Shown here: in pieces, positions 53,650 through 62,168 of the stretch
Layout of the letters: every line of letters begins with the position of its first letter
How positions within the stretch are numbered: the first letter of the stretch is position 1
Translations under genes and position numbers: made by a program
Source of the DNA: JADFDG01 sp965232985
Lineage (GTDB): Bacteria; Pseudomonadota; Gammaproteobacteria; Pseudomonadales; JADFDG01
DNA length: 64,000 nucleotides
Assembly: GCA_965232985.1 (NCBI GenBank)
Contig: CBDDRC010000039.1
Span: 1-64,000 of the forward strand
Direction of reading: 5' to 3'
Notes under the pieces: model-generated
Told to the model about the DNA's origin: nothing
What the model saw: the letters and a program-made list of their open reading frames with translations, nothing else
Database searches by the model: none

Positions 53650-56600
53650 TCAGAACGGCATCTTGAACTTGACTGCGGCGACGCCGGCCATGAAGTCCTC
53701 GCGGGCTTCAAGATCGTAGCCGACCACAATCTCAAGATCCTTCTTCGTTACGTAGCGGTAGCCCAAGCCGGCAGCCAACATTACGTCTTCAGCGTCTACA
53801 CCCTTGACGTTGTAGGTCGGGCCATTGCCAGCCAGCGTGACCGTTGCGCCTGCATCATCCGTGCTGTTGAAGCCCAGACCCAGGTGCGCAGCGAAGACAC
53901 CGGTGTTGGCCATCGTCCACTCCCACGTACCCTTGGCCAGAACCGATACCGAGGTTTCGTCAACAGCCGCCACGGTGTTGTTCATGATGCCTGCACCCGT
54001 TTCCGAGTAGCCACCGACATTGACTTCCAGATACTGGAAGGAAACCGACGGGATGAACACCTTCTTGTCGCCTTGCTTGATGGTGCGCGACAGGTTGGCA
54101 GCAAACGAGAGCTGGTCGCCATCGAAGCTGGAAGATGCCGTGCCAAAGGTGCCGGCGTTACGGACACTGTCGTAATCGTTGCTGCCAAACCCGAGGGTCA
54201 GATCAAGCGCCGTACGATCATTGACGGTGTAGGAGCCATACAGGGTGAACAGGTTACTGTCGATGTCGACCTGGGCCAGCGGCGCATCGACTTCAGCCTT
54301 GGAAAGGCCAACAGCCAGACCGACGCGCCAGGCATCCGTCACGTCACCGTCGACACCGATGACGACACCGGTAGAGTCAACATCAAAGCCATTCACATTG
54401 CCGACCTTGTCCTGCTCGGCCATACCGAAGTAGGTCTTCAGCCAGACGCCGCCGTTCTTGACGGCATCGCCTGAAGCAGCACCACGCGATTCAGCGATGC
54501 GCGAATCAATGCTGCTGGAGACCCCGCCAGTGGCCGTGCGGGTTGCATCCACCACGTCACCGTTGAGGGTCGGCAGGAAGCCTGCGAGCAGTGCTGCTGC
54601 CGCTGCATCGTCTGGTGCTGCATTAAGTGCCGCCGCCAGATCTGCGTACTGACCATCAGCACCTTCGTCGATGATGCCGTCAATAACTTCCGCCAGCGAG
54701 CCAGACAGGTTGTAGCCGGTGTTGGCCAACACGCCTGCTGCACCGCGGTAATCGGCGGTCAGGTCGAGGGTGTTGCCATCTATGACCGGGGTGAAGTTCC
54801 AGAAGAGCGTGTTGTCGGTGACATCAAAGGCCGAAGCCGTCAAGGTGCCGGCAGCTACCACGTCGGCAAGAACGTCACCGCTCTCCAGGTCGTCACTTGG
54901 GTTCAGCAGCACAACAACGCCGTTGCTGGCTGTGAAGTCCGCCGTGCCGGCAACAGCAATCTGGCCGTAATCGGTAGCATCCTGCACCACGAAGCCCAAC
55001 GAACCGCCGACACCCTGCGTGTAGTTACCACCCACGAAGCTCGCGGTATTGGTGATGCTGCCGGTGTTGTTCAGGCCGACATTGCCACGCAGATACACGC
55101 CGTCGCTGATCGTGCCGCTGTTGCTGACCATGCCGCTGGTGCCGCCGTTGACAAAGATGCCGTACACATCACCGCCTGCACCTGCATCAACATCAATCGT
55201 GCCGGTGTTGACGACCATGGCGCCGTTGGTCAGTGCGCGTACATAGATGCCGTAGGCCGCATTATCGCTGCCGGTGGCATCGGCCACGATCGAACCACTG
55301 TTGCTGATCGTGGACGCACCGTCTACCAGGCCTGCCTTGATGCCGTAAACCGATGCATCACCGCCGAAGTCAAACGCTGAGCCGAAGAGTTCGTCAAAGG
55401 CGGCCGTCGTTGCACCGCTGCTGCTGGTCGACGTGACTTTGATCGCGCCGGTGTTGGCGAGCGTCGAATCAACCATCTGGCTGTCGAGGCTGATACCCAC
55501 TGCCTGCACGTTGGCCGCCAGGGTGTCACCGAATAGACCACCGAACATGCTGCTGCCATCAGCCTGAACCGTAATGGTACCGCTGTTGGTCATGGTTGCG
55601 CCGGCATAGGCGCTGCCGAAGGCAATACCGGTGGCTGACAGCCGACCGACCTGACCGGCAGCCGACACATCGATTGTGCCGCTGTTCAGCGCGCCGGCGC
55701 TGTTGTGGATCGAACCGGTGGCCAGACCGACAACCAGAGCGTCATCAAAGGCGGACTGCTCAACAGCAATCGAACCACTGTTGACCAGTTGCGCAGCGTC
55801 GTAGAGACCGTCGGTGTGAACACCGTACACAACGGCATTGGAGCCCGAGGTGTCATTCGACTGCGACACAACGCTGATGTCCCCCGCGTTCACGAACTGG
55901 GCGTTGTCGAACAACATGCCCAGATCGACACCGTAAGCAGATTCACTGCCCGTACCGTTAGCCTGGACGCTGATCAGGGCGCCGCTGGCGTTACTGACCA
56001 TCGCGCTGTCGTGCATGGCGCCGGAAACCCTGACACCGTAGACACTGACGCTGCTGTCATTGCTCTCGGCCAGCACACCAACATAGCCGGTGTTGGTCAG
56101 GTTACCGGTACCGCTCATGCCGTCATCGATATGGAAGCCCGTTGCCGATGCCCAGCCGGTGCCGCCGTCCGCAGCAACATCAACCGTACCGCTGTTGCTG
56201 ATCGTGCCGGAAACGTGGTCGGCATACAGTCCGCGCGCAAGAGCAGTACCTTCACGGGCACCTGCGTAGGCACCGAGGCTGTCGGTGTTGACGATGGAGC
56301 CGGATACGTCACCCCAAACCGCCAACGCCACTGCATCCGCGTAGTAACCGCCAGCATCGGCTGACGCCGCAATGGCGTTGCTGTTGGTGATGGTACCGGT
56401 GACATCGCCGGAGATAACCAGGCCCATGGCGCTTGCGTCGTGGTCACCAACGCTGGCCGAAGCACGGATCGTGCCCGTGTTGTTGATGACACCGGCCATC
56501 TGACCCCAAGAGTAGAATCCGGTTGCACTCGCATAATCATCACCGGCCTCGGCGAAGGCGCTGATGGTGCCCGTGTTAGTGAAGGCACCGCCATTGGCGA

Positions 56601-59600
56601 GGCTGAAGTCATCGCCTTCCGAGGTGTCCTGGTTGCCACTGGAAACCCAGCCAGCACCCAAGTTAATACCTTCCGCATAGGCATCGTCGTAGCCGGCGGT
56701 GGCAGTCGCGGTGATTTCACCGTTGTTGACCACGCTGCCACGGATGACACCGTAAATCGCCACACCATCGGCGTACGCCGAGCCGGAGCCCGCTTCGGCA
56801 TCGGCGCTGATGACGCCATCGTTGACCAAGGTGCCGTCGACGCTGACCCAAGCGTAGTCATAGGTATAGGCGTCGATGCCATTCGTGCGAGTGCCGTTCA
56901 CGGTGTAGAGATCGCCGCCTTCCAGGGAAACGCCGGTAGCGTAGGCATAGTAGTAACCGGCAACAGCCGCTGCCCTGATGCTGCCGCTGTTGGTCAGCAT
57001 GCCGCGCATGGCGCCGTCGAGCACAAGAGCCGAGGCACTCGCGGAGTAGTCACCCGCCTCCGCCGACGCACTGACGCTGCCGGTGTTGGTGAATACGCCG
57101 GTGGTGCCGAGGCTGACGTAGGACTCGTCGGTCATCCAGTTGGTAACCGACGTGGACTGGCTCACGGCCGTCGAGCTTTCGCTCCAGGTGCCGGTGCTGT
57201 CACCGCTGTAGCTGTCGACATCCCCACCACCCAAGTAAATACCGGTAGCGTAGGCATCTTCGTAGCCGGCCACGGCAGTAGCACTGATGGTGCCGCTGTT
57301 GTTGATGGCACCCAGCACCGCGCCGTACATCCTCACTGCAGTTGCCGAGGCAGAGGAGCCGGAGGTGGTTGCAAGGTTACCAGCCGTCGCCGTAGCGGCG
57401 ATGGTGCCCGAGTTGGTCAACGCAGCGCCGGCGCCCAGCGCGACATAGGCTTCATTGGTAATGTAGGTAGTCGCCCAAGCACTGTTGGTCGTGGTCTCGG
57501 TGATGACGCCGACGGTCGTCGAGGTGCCGCTCTCGGTCTCGTTCCAGCTACCGCTGTAGCTCTCGATCCAGTCGCCATCCAGGTAAATAGCGGTCGCATC
57601 AGCATAGTAATTATCTGCTGTAGCCGTTGCGCTGATGGTGCCGGTGTTCGCCACCGTGCCCAGCACTGCACCCTGAATTTCCAGGGCGGTAGCAGACGCA
57701 CTTTCGTAACCGGAGACTGCCGTAGCACTGATCAGGCCACTGTTGGTAAGTGCAGCAGCGCTACCCAGAGCAATCTCCGAATAGTCACTGGCCCAAGTGC
57801 CAGCAGAGACGCTGCTCCACGCATAATTGGACACATAGGACAGCGGGCCGCTGGTGGATGTCGCAGTTGCGCTGTAGGTATAGGTATCGCTGCCGCTCCA
57901 GGCATCGACATCGTCACCTATCAGCTGCAGGGCGTTCGCATAGGCATAGTACGAACCAGCCTCGGCCTCTGCCGTGATGGTGCCGCTGTTATCGATGCTG
58001 CCCAGCACAGTACCGTCGATGTAGAGGGCCTCAGCCGACGCATCGTAGTACTCGGCGTCGGCAGTGGCACTGATGGTGCCGCTGTTGGTCAGCGAGGCGC
58101 CGAGATCCAGAGCCACCTCATCAGCGTCGGTAGATGCCCAGGCACTGGCAGAGGCGCTGTTATAGGCCCAGGCCGTGGTGGTGACGCTGGTGGCGAGATC
58201 GGTATTTGAGGTATCGACCGTTGTTGCGCCCGACCAGGTGCCGGCATAGCTCTCGCTTTCGAAGCCGCTGCCGCCGTTCAGGTACAGGCCCAAGGCGGAG
58301 GCGTAGTAACCGTCACCATTCGCATCGACGCTCGCCGAGGCGCTGATCGTGCCACTGTTGTTGATGGCACCCTGTACAGCACCGTTAACATAGAGTGCGG
58401 TCGCCGTGGCGTTATAACCAGTTCCGCCACCCCAGACAGTCGCGGCCGCACTGATCGTGCCGCTGTTGGTCAGGGAAGCCGCGCTGCCCAAGCCGATATA
58501 GCCATCGTTGGAGACGTAGCTCCAAGCAGAGGCGGAGTTGGTGACGCTGGCAGAAGAGGTTGTTGCCGGCGAGCTCGAGGACGTCGCGCTGTAGCTATCG
58601 GACCAGCTGTAGCTGTAGTCGTAGCTGCCGATCCAGCCGCCGCCCAACTGCATACCCAGAGCGTAGGCGCCCTGATAGTTGTCATTGATCGCGGTGGCGC
58701 TGATGGTGCCCAGGTTGTTGATCTGGCCCAGCACTGCACCGCTGACGACTTCAACACCGGTCGCATTTGCCCAGTTTTGGCCGGCACGGGCCGTTGCACT
58801 GATGGTGCCACTGTTGGTCAGCATTGCGGCGCTGCCAAGAGCAGTTTCAGCCCATGTGCTGGCAGAGGCCGAAGTGGTTGCAGAGGCACCGGCTGAGGTA
58901 CCGAGCGTGGTCACGTCCAGCGTGAGAGTGTCGGTCGTGGTGGTGTACGTACCGGCATCGTTGTAGTTGTAACTTTCCTGCTCGGTATAGCTGCTGATGT
59001 ACTCACCATACACGGCCAGACCCAGCGCATTGGGGCTATCGTAGGCCTCGGCGGAAGCGACGATGCTGCCGCTGTTATCGATGCTGCCGAGCACGGAGCC
59101 ATCAATCGTCAGGCCTTCGGCACGCGCGTAATAATTACCGGCGTCGGCCGAAACACTGATGGTGCCACTGTTGGTGAGGGCGGCCGCGCTGCCCAGACCG
59201 ATGTAGGAGTCCTCACTGGCATAGTTCGTTGCCGTTGCACCGGTTGACGCCCAGGCCGTCACTGTCGCCGTTGAAGTGGCGCCGACGGTGACCGTCGACG
59301 ACCACATGTCGTTCCAGGTCTCGCTCTCGTTGTAGCTCTCGTTGCCGATATCGCCGCCGTAAACCGCGACGCCATCTGCATAGGCGTAATTGTCTCCCGC
59401 TTCAGCGGAAACCGTGATGGTGCCGCCGTTGCTCAGCGCGCCCAACACGGCGCCGTCAATCTCAACGCCGATTGCGCGGGCCGTGCTGTAGTAGGCGTCA
59501 GCGGAAACCGTGATGGTACCGCTGTTGCTCAGGGACGCACCGCTGCCCAGGCCGATATAAGACCATGCCGAATCAGTCGCCCAGGCTGTCGTGCTGACAC

Positions 59601-61746
59601 CGGTAACAGTTACCGAGTTCACAGGCACCGAGGTGACCACTGTCGTGGTCCCTGCGTCACTCCAGGTCCAGCTCTGGCTCTCGCTGTCGATCCAGCCACC
59701 CCACACACCTACGCCCAGCGCGTTGGCGTAGTCTCCACCCGCTTGTGCGGAGGCAGAAATGCTACCGGTGTTGCTGATGCTGCCGAGTACGGCGCCGTCG
59801 ACCGTCAGGGCGTTGGCGCGGGCGTCGTACCAACCCGCGTGCGCCGCTGCACTGATGGTGCCGGAGTTGGTGAGGGCGGCCGCGCTGCCCAGACCAATAT
59901 AGGAATTCTCGGACGCATAATTGCTGCCGGTCGCCGTCGACCACTCGTACTTTGTCTCGGTCGGAGAAACGATGGCGGTCGACGAGCTATAGTCAGTGTA
60001 GACATCGCTGCTGCTCTGGCTGCCGACGTCGCCGCCGTAGAGGGCTACCGCATCAGCATATGCGTAACTGTCATCCGCATTCGCGGCGGCACTGATGGAA
60101 CCGGAGTTGCCGATCGAGCCAAGCACGGCACCGTCAACTGCGACGCCCGTAGCATAAGCGTAGCTGTTCCCGGCATCGGCGAAGGCCTGAACAGTGCCGG
60201 CGTTGGTCAACGCAGCACCGGCGCCCAAGCCGATGTACGACCAGGCGCTGGCGGTCTGCGAGCCACTGGTGGAAGAATAGGTATCCGGCGAAAGCGATGT
60301 GACCGTTTTGGTCTTCTGGTTCCAAGTACCCGAGCTATTGCCAATCCAACCACCATCGATGGAAACGGCGCTCGCATAGGCGCTTGAGCTGAAGTCCGCC
60401 TCGGCAGAGGCAACAATGCTGCCCGTGGCGCTGTTGTTGACATCGCCGAGTACGGCGCCATCGATATAGAGCGCCTGAGCGAAGACCGTATAGTTGCCAT
60501 AGGAATAGGCAGTGGCCTCAATCGAACCGCTGTTGGTCAGTGCGGCAGCGGTGTCCAGACCCAGCTCGGCCCAACTACTTGCCCATGTGGTGAGAGAATT
60601 AGTGGAGGTGTCCGCGCCGATGGCGTCTACGCTGGAGCTGCCGCTGCCGCTCCAGGTATTGATATCGCCCCCATCAAGGTAAATGGCACGGGCCTCAGCT
60701 CCGTAATAGTTCGTATTGTTGGCCTCGGCACTGACCGTGCCGCTGTTGTCCAGCGACCCCTGCACAACGCCATCGATGTACAGGGCAGTCGCGTAGGCGT
60801 AGGCGTAGGAAACGTCGGCATTGGCGCTGATGGTGCCGCTGTTGGCCAGGCTCGCCGTGGTATCGAGGCCCAGGTAGGTCTCCTCGCCTACATAGGCATA
60901 GGCCGTCGAATTCACCTCTCCCACCGTCGAACTGCTGCCGGTTTGGTCACCGGTGCCGATCCAGCCACCACCCATGCGGGCGCCATGCGCGTAGGCACCG
61001 TACCAGGCGCCTGCCGTGGCACTGATGGTGCCGCTATTGGTGATATCGCCCAGAATGGCGCCGCCGATGTTGACGCCAGTGGCGTAGGCCGAGTAGGTGT
61101 TCACCTGTGCGGAAGCACTGACGGTGCCGCTGTTGATCAGGGTACCCGTGCTTTCCAAGCCGATATAGGAATAATCGGATGTGTAGTGCGTGGCGTTGGT
61201 TGCGGGATTCAGATCCGTCCAGGGAGTCGATGTGGACTCGCCATCGACGTAGATGCCATATGCATAAGCGTTGCTGGCGCCATCCACCGCCACAGCGTTG
61301 ACGTCGCCGCTGTTATTGAGCGTGCCGCCAATGGAGACGTTGTTGCGCACGTAGACGCCCATCGCCCAATCGTTGCCGCTGTCCACCTCAACGGTGCCGG
61401 TGTTGGTCAGCGAACCGTCAAGACCCACGCTGTTGAAATCGATTGCCGTGTAGTCGTCTGCTATGAGGCCCAGGTTGCTGATCGTTACATTGGCAAAGGT
61501 CGCGTCCACGCCCTGCCCCAAGCTACCTGCCAGCGTGACGGCGAGACTTTCACCGCTGGTATCCAGCAGACACTCATCCGCAGGAGACAGCGCACTGATG
61601 GTGTTGCTCGGCGCAGTGCAGAGATCAACAGCGAAAGCCTGCTGACCAAAGCCACCGACGGCAACCGCCGCGACAGCAACGGCGTGGCTCAGGAGCGAGC
61701 GCTTCAGGGCTGGCTTTTTGGCAGACTTTTTGGCGTTCTTGGACAT
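53650..61746 (-). CDS. Giant repeat-rich autotransporter (type Va secretion)
   Basis: The protein has 2698 residues. A cationic, extended signal peptide (cut after AFA near residue 39) is followed by a passenger of about 2390 residues and a C-terminal autotransporter beta-barrel of about 265 residues (from GVWLKTYFG near 2432, ending in KFKMPF). Passenger repeats such as LTNSGTISATA and IDGAVLGSIDNSG predict a right-handed beta helix, the fold of surface adhesins. From residue about 194 to 1720 there are about 14 composite units of 80-125 residues. No protease triad is evident. Start is ATG at 61746 after AGGAAG. A strong terminator follows. Its barrel would need BamA, encoded in this window. 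Function is probably adhesion or surface display. Confidence 0.93.
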   Translation of the reverse strand: MSKNAKKSAKKPALKRSLLSHAVAVAAVAVGGFGQQAFAVDLCTAPSNTISALSPADECLLDTSGESLAVTLAGSLGQGVDATFANVTISNLGLIADDYTAIDFNSVGLDGSLTNTGTVEVDSGNDWAMGVYVRNNVSIGGTLNNSGDVNAVAVDGASNAYAYGIYVDGESTSTPWTDLNPATNATHYTSDYSYIGLESTGTLINSGTVSASAQVNTYSAYATGVNIGGAILGDITNSGTISATAGAWYGAYAHGARMGGGWIGTGDQTGSSSTVGEVNSTAYAYVGEETYLGLDTTASLANSGTISANADVSYAYAYATALYIDGVVQGSLDNSGTVSAEANNTNYYGAEARAIYLDGGDINTWSGSGSSSVDAIGADTSTNSLTTWASSWAELGLDTAAALTNSGSIEATAYSYGNYTVFAQALYIDGAVLGDVNNSATGSIVASAEADFSSSAYASAVSIDGGWIGNSSGTWNQKTKTVTSLSPDTYSSTSGSQTASAWSYIGLGAGAALTNAGTVQAFADAGNSYAYATGVAVDGAVLGSIGNSGSISAAANADDSYAYADAVALYGGDVGSQSSSDVYTDYSSSTAIVSPTETKYEWSTATGSNYASENSYIGLGSAAALTNSGTISAAAHAGWYDARANALTVDGAVLGSISNTGSISASAQAGGDYANALGVGVWGGWIDSESQSWTWSDAGTTTVVTSVPVNSVTVTGVSTTAWATDSAWSYIGLGSGASLSNSGTITVSADAYYSTARAIGVEIDGAVLGALSNGGTITVSAEAGDNYAYADGVAVYGGDIGNESYNESETWNDMWSSTVTVGATSTATVTAWASTGATATNYASEDSYIGLGSAAALTNSGTISVSADAGNYYARAEGLTIDGSVLGSIDNSGSIVASAEAYDSPNALGLAVYGEYISSYTEQESYNYNDAGTYTTTTDTLTLDVTTLGTSAGASATTSASASTWAETALGSAAMLTNSGTISATARAGQNWANATGVEVVSGAVLGQINNLGTISATAINDNYQGAYALGMQLGGGWIGSYDYSYSWSDSYSATSSSSPATTSSASVTNSASAWSYVSNDGYIGLGSAASLTNSGTISAAATVWGGGTGYNATATALYVNGAVQGAINNSGTISASASVDANGDGYYASALGLYLNGGSGFESESYAGTWSGATTVDTSNTDLATSVTTTAWAYNSASASAWASTDADEVALDLGASLTNSGTISATADAEYYDASAEALYIDGTVLGSIDNSGTITAEAEAGSYYAYANALQLIGDDVDAWSGSDTYTYSATATSTSGPLSYVSNYAWSSVSAGTWASDYSEIALGSAAALTNSGLISATAVSGYESASATALEIQGAVLGTVANTGTISATATADNYYADATAIYLDGDWIESYSGSWNETESGTSTTVGVITETTTNSAWATTYITNEAYVALGAGAALTNSGTIAATATAGNLATTSGSSASATAVRMYGAVLGAINNSGTISATAVAGYEDAYATGIYLGGGDVDSYSGDSTGTWSESSTAVSQSTSVTNWMTDESYVSLGTTGVFTNTGSVSASAEAGDYSASASALVLDGAMRGMLTNSGSIRAAAVAGYYYAYATGVSLEGGDLYTVNGTRTNGIDAYTYDYAWVSVDGTLVNDGVISADAEAGSGSAYADGVAIYGVIRGSVVNNGEITATATAGYDDAYAEGINLGAGWVSSGNQDTSEGDDFSLANGGAFTNTGTISAFAEAGDDYASATGFYSWGQMAGVINNTGTIRASASVGDHDASAMGLVISGDVTGTITNSNAIAASADAGGYYADAVALAVWGDVSGSIVNTDSLGAYAGAREGTALARGLYADHVSGTISNSGTVDVAADGGTGWASATGFHIDDGMSGTGNLTNTGYVGVLAESNDSSVSVYGVRVSGAMHDSAMVSNASGALISVQANGTGSESAYGVDLGMLFDNAQFVNAGDISVVSQSNDTSGSNAVVYGVHTDGLYDAAQLVNSGSIAVEQSAFDDALVVGLATGSIHNSAGALNSGTIDVSAAGQVGRLSATGIAFGSAYAGATMTNSGTITVQADGSSMFGGLFGDTLAANVQAVGISLDSQMVDSTLANTGAIKVTSTSSSGATTAAFDELFGSAFDFGGDASVYGIKAGLVDGASTISNSGSIVADATGSDNAAYGIYVRALTNGAMVVNTGTIDVDAGAGGDVYGIFVNGGTSGMVSNSGTISDGVYLRGNVGLNNTGSITNTASFVGGNYTQGVGGSLGFVVQDATDYGQIAVAGTADFTASNGVVVLLNPSDDLESGDVLADVVAAGTLTASAFDVTDNTLFWNFTPVIDGNTLDLTADYRGAAGVLANTGYNLSGSLAEVIDGIIDEGADGQYADLAAALNAAPDDAAAAALLAGFLPTLNGDVVDATRTATGGVSSSIDSRIAESRGAASGDAVKNGGVWLKTYFGMAEQDKVGNVNGFDVDSTGVVIGVDGDVTDAWRVGLAVGLSKAEVDAPLAQVDIDSNLFTLYGSYTVNDRTALDLTLGFGSNDYDSVRNAGTFGTASSSFDGDQLSFAANLSRTIKQGDKKVFIPSVSFQYLEVNVGGYSETGAGIMNNTVAAVDETSVSVLAKGTWEWTMANTGVFAAHLGLGFNSTDDAGATVTLAGNGPTYNVKGVDAEDVMLAAGLGYRYVTKKDLEIVVGYDLEAREDFMAGVAAVKFKMPF
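56590..61170 (-). repeat. About 14 composite repeats in the autotransporter passenger
   Basis: Each unit begins with (Y/E)(I/V)(G/A)LGSAAALTNSG, contains two short beta-helix arms (one ending in DGAVLG, the other in an Ala- and Tyr-rich strand and GG), and ends in a 25-55 residue Ser/Thr/Trp-rich linker such as WASxxS. At DNA level the segment CTGATGGTGCCGCTGTTGGT recurs many times on the plus strand. Arms are well conserved, linkers vary. Copy number could change by recombination, and assembly could be collapsed here. Confidence 0.85.
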
Positions 61747-62168
61747 GAAATTCTTCCTTTGAATGCTTGACTAAAATGGGCGTGGGCGTGGATTTGGCAG
61801 AACCGGTCGAACAGCGCACACAAGCAGAAACAGACACAAAAAACGCACAGATACGGACGAACGAAACTCCCCCAAGGGGGTCAGGGGGTGAATTTGGCCG
61901 TAAGGGATGGCCGCAGTCAAGAAAAATCTGGCCCGAAACCTAATCATGATGCCTGCCCAAAAAACGGCCCCCCAGCCGCGGGATTGACGCCCGCTCGTGC
62001 AGATGATAACGGCAAGGAACACAGGCGCACTTGCAGCCATAAATCGGCCATAAAATAGCCCCGAAACAGGGGGGCTGCGGCAAAAGCCCGCTACAATCCG
62101 CGCCCCGTACCAATCGTCTTGTACATCAACAACGCAACAACGCAGCCGCCAACAACGGAGCAACCCCG
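61747..62168. other. Divergent autotransporter / TPR-sulfotransferase intergenic region
   Basis: These 422 bases hold no credible gene. For the sulfotransferase, TACAAT (62092-62097, in CGCTACAATCCGCG) is a candidate -10; its -35 is poor. A 6-bp hairpin AGCCCC/GGGGCT (62057-62076) lies just upstream of it. For the autotransporter, TTGACT (61915-61920, minus strand) is a candidate -35 with only a weak -10 (CCAAAT or CAAATT); its leader contains a C5/G5 hairpin (61869-61880). The long region suggests regulated expression. Confidence 0.5.

Noticed and set aside
56440..58209. 589-codon open frame opposite the autotransporter
   Set aside because: It mirrors the repeats of the real gene, is low complexity (Val/Ala/Gly/Arg), and shows no family motif or ribosome-binding site.
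57000..60900. Regularly spaced GCTGATGGTGCCGCTGTTGG-like repeats that suggest a CRISPR array
   Set aside because: They are in frame within one long coding sequence, spacing is uneven, and there are no cas genes.
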